From: Bacteroides sp.
Lineage (GTDB): Bacteria; Bacteroidota; Bacteroidia; Bacteroidales; Bacteroidaceae
DNA length: 31,291 nt
Direction: 5' to 3'
Assembly (NCBI GenBank): GCA_030151635.1
Contig: JASLDF010000002.1
Location: 1 to 31,291 of the forward strand
Shown here: positions 1 through 6,734 of the stretch, in pieces
Numbering within the stretch: position 1 is the stretch's first letter
How the letters are laid out: each line of letters opens with the position of its first letter
Program-made: the position numbers and the translations under genes
Notes under the pieces: model-generated
Told to the model about the DNA's origin: nothing
Seen by the model: the letters and a program-made list of their open reading frames with translations, nothing else
The model's database searches: none

Positions 1-14
1 AAATACCTCTTTCG

Positions 15-87
15 TGATCCGCCTGGGGCTCGAACCCAGGACCCCAACATTAAAAGTGTTGTGCTCTACCTGCTGAGCTAGCGAATC
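15..87 (-). tRNA. tRNA-Lys (anticodon UUU)
   Basis: Read on the minus strand this folds as a complete 73-nt cloverleaf: a 7-bp acceptor stem (GATTCGC with GCGGATC), discriminator A, D arm with GG, 5-bp anticodon stem (CAACA/TGTTG) around loop CTTTTAA, and T arm CTGGG-TTCGAGC-CCCAG. Positions 34-36 are TTT, giving Lys. The 3' CCA is not encoded (the bases after the discriminator are CGA), so it must be added by the nucleotidyltransferase, as is common in Bacteroidota. A good promoter lies just upstream on the same strand. Confidence 0.97.
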
Positions 88-110
88 ATCTTATTGCTGT
101 TTAGCGAGTG

Positions 111-142
111 CAAATATAGGGGCTTCTTTTTTATTCTCCAAA
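111..142 (-). promoter_or_regulatory. Bacteroidota-type promoter for tRNA-Lys
   Basis: On the minus strand TTTG (complement of 139-142), a 20-bp spacer and TATATTTG (complement of 111-118) match the sigma-ABfr -33/-7 consensus TTTG-N19-21-TAnnTTTG. Predicted initiation falls around 100-105, about 15 nt before the tRNA 5' end. Confidence 0.8.
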
Positions 143-354
143 TTTTAAAACGATAAATTCTTAAATAATTTCTAGTAGGAAAGTGTAATTAGGGCTTAAG
201 TTGTTTATTTTTAGTGGTGTATAATTGAAAATATTTTTTTGAAAATACTAGATAAAAAATGCTTAAGAACTATTTTGAAATGAATTTATCTAAAAGTAGC
301 CATTTTTATATAGATGTTAAACTCTGAAAAACATGTAAATAAAGAGACTATTTG
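143..354. other. AT-rich intergenic DNA, nothing recognised
   Basis: This is the central part of the 422-bp gap between tRNA-Lys and rplM. It is very AT-rich with homopolymer runs and no open frame worth calling on either strand. No hairpin terminator, repeat family or RNA motif was recognised here. The gap holds the divergent promoters for the tRNA and for rplM at its two edges. Confidence 0.6.
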
Positions 355-386
355 TTTGTTTATAACTAGTAAATTCGGTAATTTTG
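355..386 (+). promoter_or_regulatory. Promoter of the rplM-rpsI operon
   Basis: TTTG at 355-358 (part of a TTTGTTTG run), a 20-bp spacer and TAATTTTG at 379-386 match the Bacteroidota -33/-7 elements. Initiation would be near 392-394, giving a leader of roughly 117 nt before the rplM GTG codon at 510. Confidence 0.75.
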
Positions 387-440
387 CCAACCGATTATTA
401 TCAGATCAAAAGAATTTAAAAAGTTCTATGTAAACAGATT

Positions 441-475
441 TACTCTTTGTCCGGGAGTATTCTATTTATTATAGA
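441..475 (+). promoter_or_regulatory. rplM leader: two small hairpins
   Basis: In the predicted untranslated leader, TACTC (441-445) pairs with GAGTA (455-459) around a 9-nt loop TTTGTCCGG, and TCTAT (461-465) pairs with ATAGA (471-475) around TTATT. Two adjacent hairpins shortly upstream of rplM are compatible with a ribosomal-protein leader, since L13 controls its own operon in other phyla. The stems are short and the reading is an inference. Confidence 0.35.
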
Positions 476-509
476 GCAAATTAGTAGTAACATTAAAAAA
501 TTATTAAGA

Positions 510-971
510 GTGGATACTTTAAGTTATAAGACCATTTCTGCTAACAAAGCGACTGTTGCCAAAGAATGGGTAATTGTTGACGCTACTGACCAAGTATTAG
601 GTCGTTTAGGATCAAAAGTTGCTAAGCTATTGAGAGGAAAGTATAAACCAAACTTTACTCCTCACGTTGATTGTGGAGACAATGTAATTATCATTAATGC
701 TGATAAAGTTAGAATGACAGGTAATAAAATGAACGATAGAGTCTATCTTTCATATACTGGCTACCCAGGTGGTCAAAGAGGAATTACTCCTGCTCAACTT
801 CAAGCAAAACCAGACGGTGATGATAAATTACTAAGAAAAGTTGTAAAGGGTATGTTGCCAAAAAACAAACTTGGTGCACAACTTCTTAGAAATCTTTATG
901 TATATGCTGGTTCTGACCACAAACATGAAGCTCAAAGCCCAAAATTAATTGATTTAAACGCACTTAAATAA
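510..971 (+). CDS. rplM: 50S ribosomal protein L13
   Basis: L13 binds 23S rRNA early in large-subunit assembly. The product is 153 aa from the GTG at 510 (MDTLSYKTI...), which matches the usual N-terminus and length of Bacteroidota L13. The frame stays open upstream to a TTG at 447, but the extra 21 residues (SGSILFII...) resemble no L13 and lie in the predicted structured leader, so I reject that start. Family hallmarks are visible: the VVDATDQVLGRL-like segment, LLRGKYKPNF, HVDCGDNV and YPGGQR. rpsI follows after 5 nt. The GTG start in a highly expressed gene may limit translation. Confidence 0.96.
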   Translation: MDTLSYKTISANKATVAKEWVIVDATDQVLGRLGSKVAKLLRGKYKPNFTPHVDCGDNVIIINADKVRMTGNKMNDRVYLSYTGYPGGQRGITPAQLQAKPDGDDKLLRKVVKGMLPKNKLGAQLLRNLYVYAGSDHKHEAQSPKLIDLNALK

Positions 972-976
972 TAGAG

Positions 977-1363
977 ATGGAAGTAGTAAACGCATTAGGA
1001 AGACGTAAACGTGCTATTGCTCGTATTTACGTAAGCGAAGGAACTGGGAAAATTACTATCAATAAAAGAGATCTTACAGAGTATTTTCCATCAAGTATTC
1101 TTCAATATGTTGTAAAACAACCATTAGAAACTATTGGTGTTTCTGATAAATATGATATCAAGGTTAACCTAACAGGTGGTGGATTCACTGGTCAATCTCA
1201 AGCTTTACGTTTAGCTATCGCTCGTGCTTTAGTTAAAATTAATGCTGAAGATAAATCAGCTCTTCGTGCAGAAGGATTCATGACACGTGACCCTCGTTCA
1301 GTTGAGCGTAAGAAACCAGGTCAACCAAAAGCTCGTAAGAGATTCCAATTCAGTAAACGTTAA
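977..1363 (+). CDS. rpsI: 30S ribosomal protein S9
   Basis: S9 is a small-subunit head protein whose C-terminal tail reaches the P-site tRNA. The 128-aa product has the expected N-terminal NALGRRKRAIARIY, the central GGGFTGQSQALRLAIARAL and the basic C-terminus KKPGQPKARKRFQFSKR ending in the invariant SKR. It follows rplM after 5 nt, the pairing found across bacteria, and surely shares its transcript. The gap to rpsB (132 nt) carries a structured leader rather than a clear terminator. Confidence 0.97.
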   Translation: MEVVNALGRRKRAIARIYVSEGTGKITINKRDLTEYFPSSILQYVVKQPLETIGVSDKYDIKVNLTGGGFTGQSQALRLAIARALVKINAEDKSALRAEGFMTRDPRSVERKKPGQPKARKRFQFSKR

Positions 1364-1404
1364 TTTTTGCTGGATTTATTTCTGGGAGATTTTACGTTTA
1401 GTAT

Positions 1405-1454
1405 CTAAACTACTGGGACTCATTTTTAGAAAGACTACCCAGCAGTTGGTTTAG
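1405..1454 (+). promoter_or_regulatory. Structured leader upstream of rpsB
   Basis: CTAAAC (1405-1410) pairs with GTTTAG (1449-1454). It continues directly into TACTGGG (1411-1417) paired with CCCAGCA (1438-1444), with one A-C mismatch and a 4-nt GTTG bulge on the 3' side. The loop is about 20 nt. It has no U-tract, so it is not a classical terminator. Its place between rpsI and rpsB fits a regulatory leader or processing structure. The fold is visible; the function is inferred. Confidence 0.5.
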
Positions 1455-1495
1455 AAAAAAACAAAAAAGAAAGTAAACGAATAAAAAAAAGTAAA

Positions 1496-2332
1496 ATGTC
1501 AAGAACAAATTTTGAAACTTTATTGGAGGCTGGTTCACACTTCGGACACCTTAGAAGAAAGTGGAATCCTGCTATGGCTCCTTATATTTTTATGGAACGC
1601 AATGGTATCCATATCATTGACCTACATAAAACTGTTGCTAAAATTGACGAAGCTGCTGAAGCTTTGAAAGAATTAGCAAGATCTGGAAAGAAAATTCTTT
1701 TTGTTGCTACTAAAAAACAAGCTAAAGAAATCGTAGCTGATAAAGCTGCTGCCGTTACTATGCCTTACGTTATCGAACGTTGGCCAGGTGGTATGCTTAC
1801 TAACTTCCCTACTATCCGTAAGGCAGTTAAAAAAATGTCTACTATTGACCGTCTTACTAAAGATGGTACATACTCAAACCTTTCAAAAAGAGAAGTTCTT
1901 CAAATTTCTCGTCAACGTGCTAAGCTAGAAAAGAACTTAGGTTCTATTTCTGATCTTACTCGTTTACCATCTGCACTTTTCGTGATTGATGTAATGAAAG
2001 AAGATATCGCTATCCGTGAAGCTAAACGTTTAGGTATACCTGTATTTGCTATCGTAGATACTAACTCATGTCCTAAAAATATTGACTATATCATTCCTGC
2101 TAATGATGATGCTACAAAATCAATTGAGGTTATCCTTGATGCTTGTTGTGGTGCGATTAGAGAAGGTCTTGAAGAAAGAAAAGCTGAAAAAGTTGATATG
2201 GAAGCTGCTGGTGAAGCATCTGCTGCTAAAGGCAAAAGAAAAGCTACCAAAGCTCGTTTAGACAAAGCTGATCACGACGCTCTTAACGCAGGCAAATTAT
2301 CTGCTTACGTGAAAGAAGACGACGAACAATAA
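1496..2332 (+). CDS. rpsB: 30S ribosomal protein S2
   Basis: S2 docks on the small-subunit body with S1 and is required for translation initiation. The 278-aa product carries family signatures: LLEAGSHFGH near the N-terminus, RRKWNPAMAPYI, a central RWPGGMLTN and VIDVMKEDIAIREAKRLGIPVFAIVDTN. The C-terminal ~50 residues are a charged Lys/Ala/Glu-rich extension (ERKAEKVDMEAAGE...) of the sort Bacteroidota S2 proteins carry. The start ATG lies after an A-rich stretch rather than a Shine-Dalgarno sequence. Paired with tsf downstream as in most bacteria, but separated by a long hairpin. Confidence 0.97.
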   Translation: MSRTNFETLLEAGSHFGHLRRKWNPAMAPYIFMERNGIHIIDLHKTVAKIDEAAEALKELARSGKKILFVATKKQAKEIVADKAAAVTMPYVIERWPGGMLTNFPTIRKAVKKMSTIDRLTKDGTYSNLSKREVLQISRQRAKLEKNLGSISDLTRLPSALFVIDVMKEDIAIREAKRLGIPVFAIVDTNSCPKNIDYIIPANDDATKSIEVILDACCGAIREGLEERKAEKVDMEAAGEASAAKGKRKATKARLDKADHDALNAGKLSAYVKEDDEQ

Positions 2333-2343
2333 TTTATTGACAT

Positions 2344-2415
2344 AGTGCTGATGGGATACATCTGTGTGTTATTTATTATGTAAATAATACGCGCGTGATG
2401 TGTGCCATCGGCACT
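2344..2415 (+). promoter_or_regulatory. Long extended hairpin between rpsB and tsf
   Basis: Three stacked helices fill 72 nt. The outer one is 2344-2354 with 2405-2415 (11 bp, one G-U). After a 3x3 internal loop comes 2358-2362 with 2397-2401 (5 bp). After a 3-nt bulge comes 2363-2375 with 2381-2393 (13 bp including G-U pairs), closed by the loop TTATG at 2376-2380. Downstream is a loose T-rich tail (TTGTTTTCT). It could attenuate transcription into tsf or be a processing site. Confidence 0.75.
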
Positions 2416-2464
2416 TGTTTTCTATATAGTAATTATAAGTATTAACTAAAAATATAAAGATATT

Positions 2465-3286
2465 ATGGCTGTATCTATGCAAGATATCCAACACCTTCGC
2501 AAAATGACTGGTGCTGGTATGATGGATTGTAAAAACGCATTAACTGAAGCTGGTGGTGATTTTGACAAAGCAATGGAAATCATCCGTAAAAAAGGTCAAG
2601 CAGTTGCTGCAAAACGTTCTGATCGTGATGCTTCTGAAGGTTGCGTTTTAGCAAAATCTTCAGGTAATTATGCTGCTATCCTTGCGTTGAAATGTGAAAC
2701 AGACTTCGTTGCTAAGAATGACGAATTTATCAAATTGACAGAAGATGTTTTGGATCTTGCTATCTCTAACAAATCTGTTGATGTTGAAGCTGTTAATAAA
2801 CTATCTATGGGTGGTGTAGCTATCGAACAAGCTATTACTGATCGTAGTGGTATTACTGGTGAAAAAATGGAACTAGATGGTTATGGTCACGTTGAAGGTG
2901 AGTCTGTAGCATTCTATATCCACCCAGGAAACAAATTAGCAACAATTGTATCTTTCAATCAAGCGACTGACGAGCACGTAGGTCACGAAGTTGCAATGCA
3001 AATTGCAGCAATGAACCCTATTGCTGTTAACGAAGCTGGTGTTCCTGCTGAAGTTCTTGAAAAAGAAAAACAAATCGCTGCTGATAAAGCTCGTGAAGAA
3101 GGTAAACCAGAAAACTTGATCGAACGTATTGCTCAAGGTCGTATCGGCAAATTCTACAAAGAAGCTTGTCTATTGAACCAAGAATTCGTTAAAGATCCAA
3201 GTATGACAATTGCTCAATACTTAGACAAGTCAAGCAAAGGTCTTACTGTTATTGACTTCAAACGTGTAACTTTGAACGAAGAGTAA
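2465..3286 (+). CDS. tsf: Elongation factor Ts
   Basis: EF-Ts is the nucleotide-exchange factor that recycles EF-Tu-GDP. The 273-aa product shows the N-terminal UBA-like module with the signature LRKMTGAGMMDCKNAL, followed by ALKCETDFVAKNDEF, the TDFV motif whose Asp-Phe pair inserts into EF-Tu. The length fits Bacteroidota EF-Ts, shorter than proteins with a second coiled-coil repeat. It lies 132 nt after rpsB across a long hairpin and is followed by a strong terminator, so the translation cluster ends here. Confidence 0.97.
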   Translation: MAVSMQDIQHLRKMTGAGMMDCKNALTEAGGDFDKAMEIIRKKGQAVAAKRSDRDASEGCVLAKSSGNYAAILALKCETDFVAKNDEFIKLTEDVLDLAISNKSVDVEAVNKLSMGGVAIEQAITDRSGITGEKMELDGYGHVEGESVAFYIHPGNKLATIVSFNQATDEHVGHEVAMQIAAMNPIAVNEAGVPAEVLEKEKQIAADKAREEGKPENLIERIAQGRIGKFYKEACLLNQEFVKDPSMTIAQYLDKSSKGLTVIDFKRVTLNEE

Positions 3287-3309
3287 TCTTTTTTATTCAA
3301 AATATACAG

Positions 3310-3343
3310 AAAGAGGTATCTAAATTTAGATACCTCTTTTTTT
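3310..3343. terminator. Bidirectional terminator after tsf
   Basis: A perfect 15+15-nt palindrome (3310-3324 with 3325-3339, AAAGAGGTATCTAAA and its complement) is followed by T residues to 3343. It ends the tsf transcript. Because it overlaps the last codons of the convergent yciH gene and begins with A residues, it probably also serves the minus strand. Confidence 0.92.
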
Positions 3344-3692
3344 ATCCTTTGGGTTTTGTTTGACTGTATCCTTCATCTTTAAGAATCTGAAGTACGCGTT
3401 CTTTAAAGTCTCCTTGGATAATAATTTCTCCATCTTTGGCAGAGCCACCAGATCCACATTTGCTTTTCAGGAATTTTCCTAGCTCTTTTAGATCATCATC
3501 ACTACCTAAATAATCTGTAACTAACGTAACAACTTTGCCAGCTCTTCCTTTTTTATCTAGCTGAACCCGAAGTTTCTGTTGGCTTTTCGGAAGGGTTTGT
3601 TCTTCCGATTGATCGTCTTCTTCGTAGCTGAAATCTGGATTTGTAGAAAAAACCACATTTAGTCTTTTCTTCCAATCATTATCTTTTTTCAT
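3342..3692 (-). CDS. SUI1/YciH-family translation initiation factor
   Basis: This product has the eIF1/SUI1 fold, which in bacteria is represented by YciH, thought to influence start-site fidelity or stress translation. The protein is 116 aa from MKKDNDWKKRL (an alternative Met lies three codons upstream at 3701). The N-terminal ~40 residues are acidic and variable. The SUI1 core follows: VQLDKKGRAGKVVTLV, GSDDDLKELGKFLKSKCGSGGS and a C-terminal GEIIIQGDFKERVLQIL. The stop codon lies inside the bidirectional terminator shared with tsf. It is transcribed alone, convergent with tsf and divergent from rex. Family assignment is firm; the precise role is not. Confidence 0.9.
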   Translation of the reverse strand: MKKDNDWKKRLNVVFSTNPDFSYEEDDQSEEQTLPKSQQKLRVQLDKKGRAGKVVTLVTDYLGSDDDLKELGKFLKSKCGSGGSAKDGEIIIQGDFKERVLQILKDEGYSQTKPKG

Positions 3693-3806
3693 AAAATACA
3701 TGTTTAATAGACCGCTAATGTATTTATTTTATTTGCAAAAATGAAATAATAGGGTCTTCCTTAGGAAGCTTTGTGGTTATGTTTATTCATTCTTAATTAT
3801 TTAGTG

Positions 3807-3825
3807 TATTTTTGTAATAACAAAA
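3807..3825 (+). promoter_or_regulatory. rex promoter -7 box overlapped by a dyad
   Basis: TATTTTTG at 3807-3814 matches the -7 consensus; no good -33 box is seen. TTTTGT (3810-3815) and ACAAAA (3820-3825) form a perfect inverted repeat with a 4-bp spacer over the -7 box and the expected start of transcription near 3820. This geometry would suit autorepression, but it is not the canonical 18-bp Rex operator. Confidence 0.5.
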
Positions 3826-3836
3826 TGAATATAGTT

Positions 3837-4487
3837 ATGAGCAATCAAACACCGTATGAAAATAAAATTAAAGTGCCGGAACCAACTTTGCGTCGTCTTC
3901 CTTGGTATTTATCAAATGTACGGTTGATGAAAAAAAGGGGTGAAGTCTATGTCTCATCTACTCAGCTTTCTAAGGAGACAAACATTGACTCTTCACAGAT
4001 AGCTAAAGACCTTTCTTATGTCAATATTTCTGGTAAAACTAGAGTCGGATACCAAGTCGATGAATTGATCGTTGTTTTGGAAGACTTTTTAGGTTTCACT
4101 TCAATGCATAAGGCGTTTCTTTTTGGAGTGGGTAGTTTAGGTGGAGCTTTGTTAAGAGATTCCGGTTTGAAGCACTTTGGTCTTGATATAGTTGCGGGTT
4201 TTGATGTAAACCCTGAGTTAGTTGGAACCGAAATTGACGGTATCCCAATTTATCACTCTGATGATTTTAAAAAGATGATCGTGGAACATAATGTGAATAT
4301 TGGTGTTCTAACTGTTCCAATAGAGATTGCACAAGACATAACCGATTTTATGATAGATGGTGGTATTGAGGCAATTTGGAACTTTACACCATTTAGAATC
4401 CGTGTACCTGAAGAAATTGTTGTTCAAAACACTTCACTTTACGCTCATTTGGCTGTTATGTTTAATCGTTTAAATTTTAATAAGTAA
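3837..4487 (+). CDS. rex: Redox-sensing transcriptional repressor Rex
   Basis: Rex represses fermentation and respiration genes when NAD+ is high and leaves DNA when NADH binds. From the ATG at 3837 (MSNQTPYENK) the product is 216 aa. An N-terminal winged helix (about residues 12-75, with PEPTLRRLPWYL and SSQIAKDLSYV) precedes a Rossmann domain with the nucleotide loop GVGSLGGAL at 97-105 and a C-terminal helix for domain swapping. The frame also offers ATG 3825 and a TTG at 3771. The -7 box at 3807-3814 puts 3771 upstream of transcription and 3825 almost at the start site, favouring 3837. A weakly related FAH-fold gene follows after 5 nt. Confidence 0.93.
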   Translation: MSNQTPYENKIKVPEPTLRRLPWYLSNVRLMKKRGEVYVSSTQLSKETNIDSSQIAKDLSYVNISGKTRVGYQVDELIVVLEDFLGFTSMHKAFLFGVGSLGGALLRDSGLKHFGLDIVAGFDVNPELVGTEIDGIPIYHSDDFKKMIVEHNVNIGVLTVPIEIAQDITDFMIDGGIEAIWNFTPFRIRVPEEIVVQNTSLYAHLAVMFNRLNFNK

Positions 4488-4492
4488 CATAT

Positions 4493-5089
4493 ATGAAGAT
4501 TATTCACATTGGTAGTAATTTTCTAAACGCTAAAGAACCGGAAAAAGAATTTACGGTTTATTCTAAACCAGACTCAACATTGTTGAAGGATGGTAAACCT
4601 TTCTTTATTCCCGATTTTGCTAAAAATATTTCTTACGAACTGAATGTTGTGTACCGAATTAATAGATTGGGTAAAAACATCTCTCAGCGTTTTGCTCATC
4701 GTTATTACGATGCTGTAACTATGGGTTTGAGCTTGACAGATACCGAGATGTTTACAAAACTTATTTCAGAAAAATCACCTTTAGAGCTTGCTACTGGGTT
4801 TGATGGGTCTTCTATTTTAGGTACTTTCTTATCGAAAGAAGAACTTGATTTATCTAACTTTAATGTGCGCCTAGAGGTAGATTCGCATACTACTCAACGT
4901 CTTTCTATTTCAGATATTAAAACTTCAATTGATGAGATTATTGCTCGTCTTAGTCAGTTTTATACATTCAAAATAGGTGACCTTATCTTTATTGGAGATT
5001 CTGTTGATGCGGTTGGAACTCTGCAAATAGGGCAACAATTCAAAGGATTTATGGGTAACGAAGAAATTTTTAATTTAAAAATCTGTTGA
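4493..5089 (+). CDS. FAH-fold protein with degenerate metal site
   Basis: The 198-aa product has the overall layout of the single-domain fumarylacetoacetate hydrolase family (FAHD1-like): KPDSTLLKDGKPFFIPDF, SYELNVVYRINRLGKNI, RYYDAVTMGLS and a C-terminal LSQFYTFKIGDLIFIGD. Active members bind Mg/Ca through an E-x-E motif and an Asp in a (N)D-x-[ST]-A-R-D segment. Here the E-x-E site reads E49-L-N51 and the Asp site reads S80-L-T-D-T-E, and the usual TGTP loop reads IGDS. The key ligands look lost, so this may be a non-catalytic homologue. It sits between rex and ispF with 5- and 2-nt gaps, so it is cotranscribed. Fold is fairly certain; any enzymatic role is doubtful. Confidence 0.75.
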   Translation: MKIIHIGSNFLNAKEPEKEFTVYSKPDSTLLKDGKPFFIPDFAKNISYELNVVYRINRLGKNISQRFAHRYYDAVTMGLSLTDTEMFTKLISEKSPLELATGFDGSSILGTFLSKEELDLSNFNVRLEVDSHTTQRLSISDIKTSIDEIIARLSQFYTFKIGDLIFIGDSVDAVGTLQIGQQFKGFMGNEEIFNLKIC

Positions 5090-5091
5090 TA

Positions 5092-5568
5092 ATGAAGATC
5101 AGAGTCGGATTTGGTTATGATGTACACAAGTTTGCAGAGAATAGAGATCTGTGGCTAGGTGGAATCAAAATAGAATATGATAAGGGATTAATAGGGCACT
5201 CTGATGCCGATGTATTAATTCATGTAATTTGTGATGCACTACTAGGAGCTGCTAATCTTCGTGATATTGGTTTTCAATTTCCCGATACAGCATCAGAGTT
5301 TAAAGATATCGATAGTAAAATTCTTTTAAAGAGAACTTGTGAACTGCTAAATGAAAAAGGTTATCGCATTGGTAATATTGATGCTACAGTCTGTGCAGAG
5401 TATCCCAAGTTAAATCCTCATATTCCAGCCATGAAAGAAGTAATGGCTAAAATAATGAGTATTGATATTGAAGACTTATCTATAAAAGCAACTACTACTG
5501 AAAAATTGGGATTTGTTGGTCGCCAAGAAGGTATAGCAGCTTATGCAAGTGTTCTTATAGAGAAGTGA
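5092..5568 (+). CDS. ispF: 2-C-methyl-D-erythritol 2,4-cyclodiphosphate synthase
   Basis: IspF converts CDP-methylerythritol 2-phosphate to the cyclic diphosphate in the non-mevalonate isoprenoid pathway. The 158-aa product starts MKIRVGFGYDVHKF. Zinc ligands D10 and H12 and H44 are present, as are GHSDAD (35-40), the DIGFQFPD loop and the C-terminal IKATTTEKLGFVGRQEGIAAYA signature. The ATG at 5092 lies 2 nt after the stop of the FAH-like gene, so translation is probably coupled; a TTG two codons earlier overlaps that stop and is unlikely. A strong terminator follows. Confidence 0.97.
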   Translation: MKIRVGFGYDVHKFAENRDLWLGGIKIEYDKGLIGHSDADVLIHVICDALLGAANLRDIGFQFPDTASEFKDIDSKILLKRTCELLNEKGYRIGNIDATVCAEYPKLNPHIPAMKEVMAKIMSIDIEDLSIKATTTEKLGFVGRQEGIAAYASVLIEK

Positions 5569-5589
5569 AACTATCAATCAATACAAATT

Positions 5590-5615
5590 AAGAGCCACAT
5601 AAAGGGCTCTTTTTT
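5590..5615 (+). terminator. Terminator of the rex-ispF operon
   Basis: AAGAGCC (5590-5596) pairs with GGCTCTT (5605-5611) around an 8-nt loop, followed by a run of T to 5615. Confidence 0.88.
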
Positions 5616-5645
5616 GATTTTATAGCATAACAGTCGAATTTAAAT

Positions 5646-6734
5646 ATGATGAATAATAAACGGGTCTTAGTTGGTTACAGTGGAGGAATTGATAGTACTG
5701 CTGTTTGTTTAATGCTTATTGAGCAAGGTTATACACCTGTAGCTGTTACTATGCAAGTTTGGGGTGATATCCCTAGCGAAGCGGAAGAAGGTGCAAAGGC
5801 ATTGGGAGTAGAGCATTATGTAGCTGATGAGCGTATTGAATTCAAAAATAAAATTGTTGATAACTTTATAAGTGAATATAAACAAGGACGTACTCCAAAT
5901 CCTTGTGTTAACTGTAACCCTAAATTTAAGTTTAGAGTGTTATTAGATTATGCAAATAAATATGATTGTGCTTATATTGCAACTGGCCATTATTCATTAA
6001 TTGAAGAGTTAAATGGGTATCATTATTTAGTTGCAGGGAATGATCAACATAAAGATCAATCGTATTTCCTTTGGAGGTTGGGGCAAGACGTATTGAAACG
6101 GTGTATTTTTCCATTAGGAAAAATGGATAAATCTGAAGTTCGTGCATACCTTGACGATAAAGGGTATCATAAAAAGGCCTCGGGGGGTGAGAGTATGGAG
6201 GTTTGTTTTATTAAAGGAGATTATAGAGATTTCCTGAAAGAACATTACCCCAATTTGGATAATGAAATTGGTAAAGGTTACTATGTAGATAAGGAGGGCA
6301 AGAAGTTGGGCGAACACTTGGGATTTCCTTACTACACAATTGGTCAACGTAAAGGACTTAATATAGCGTTAGGTGCTCCTGCTTATGTATTGAAAATTAA
6401 TGCAGAAAAGAATACGGTTATGCTAGGGGATGCTCAAGATCTATTGACAGATTTTATGTTGCTTGAGAATGATGAGTTAGTTAATACTACTGATATATTT
6501 ATGTGCAACGATTTGACAGTTCGTGTGCGTTATAAGAGTAAGCCAATACCTTGTAAAGTAATAAGGATTGAAGATGGTAGGTTATTGGTTCAGTTTCTCG
6601 AAACGGCTTCTGCTATTACACCTGGACAATCGGCTGTTTTTTATAGCGGTAAGCGTGTGCTAGGTGGTGCCTATATTGCATCTCAGAAGGGCATCAGTTG
6701 GATTGTAGAACAGCATAAAGATTTATTGGTATGA
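5646..6734 (+). CDS. mnmA: tRNA-specific 2-thiouridylase MnmA
   Basis: MnmA activates U34 of tRNA-Lys, -Glu and -Gln by adenylation and inserts sulfur. The 362-aa product has the PP-loop SGGIDS at 12-17, the nucleophile Cys87 in TPNPCVNC, the persulfide Cys187 in SMEVCFIKG, and the conserved GQRKGL and AxYV segments of the tRNA-binding and beta-barrel domains. The first two codons are both ATG; the second at 5649 could also be used. Its last bases overlap the protease start (ATGA at 6731-6734), implying translational coupling. Appropriately, its substrate class tRNA-Lys(UUU) is also encoded in this window. Confidence 0.95.
   Translation: MMNNKRVLVGYSGGIDSTAVCLMLIEQGYTPVAVTMQVWGDIPSEAEEGAKALGVEHYVADERIEFKNKIVDNFISEYKQGRTPNPCVNCNPKFKFRVLLDYANKYDCAYIATGHYSLIEELNGYHYLVAGNDQHKDQSYFLWRLGQDVLKRCIFPLGKMDKSEVRAYLDDKGYHKKASGGESMEVCFIKGDYRDFLKEHYPNLDNEIGKGYYVDKEGKKLGEHLGFPYYTIGQRKGLNIALGAPAYVLKINAEKNTVMLGDAQDLLTDFMLLENDELVNTTDIFMCNDLTVRVRYKSKPIPCKVIRIEDGRLLVQFLETASAITPGQSAVFYSGKRVLGGAYIASQKGISWIVEQHKDLLV

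Noticed and set aside
447..509. N-terminal extension of L13 from a TTG start
   Set aside because: The added residues match no L13, the segment lies in a structured leader, and the GTG at 510 gives the family N-terminus and length.
1366..1400. Promoter for rpsB (TTTG 1366-1369, TACGTTTA 1393-1400)
   Set aside because: The -7 box misses the final G and the 23-bp spacer is too long; left unannotated.
3771..3836. Longer Rex N-terminus (TTG 3771)
   Set aside because: The -7 promoter box at 3807-3814 lies inside this extension, so it would not be transcribed.
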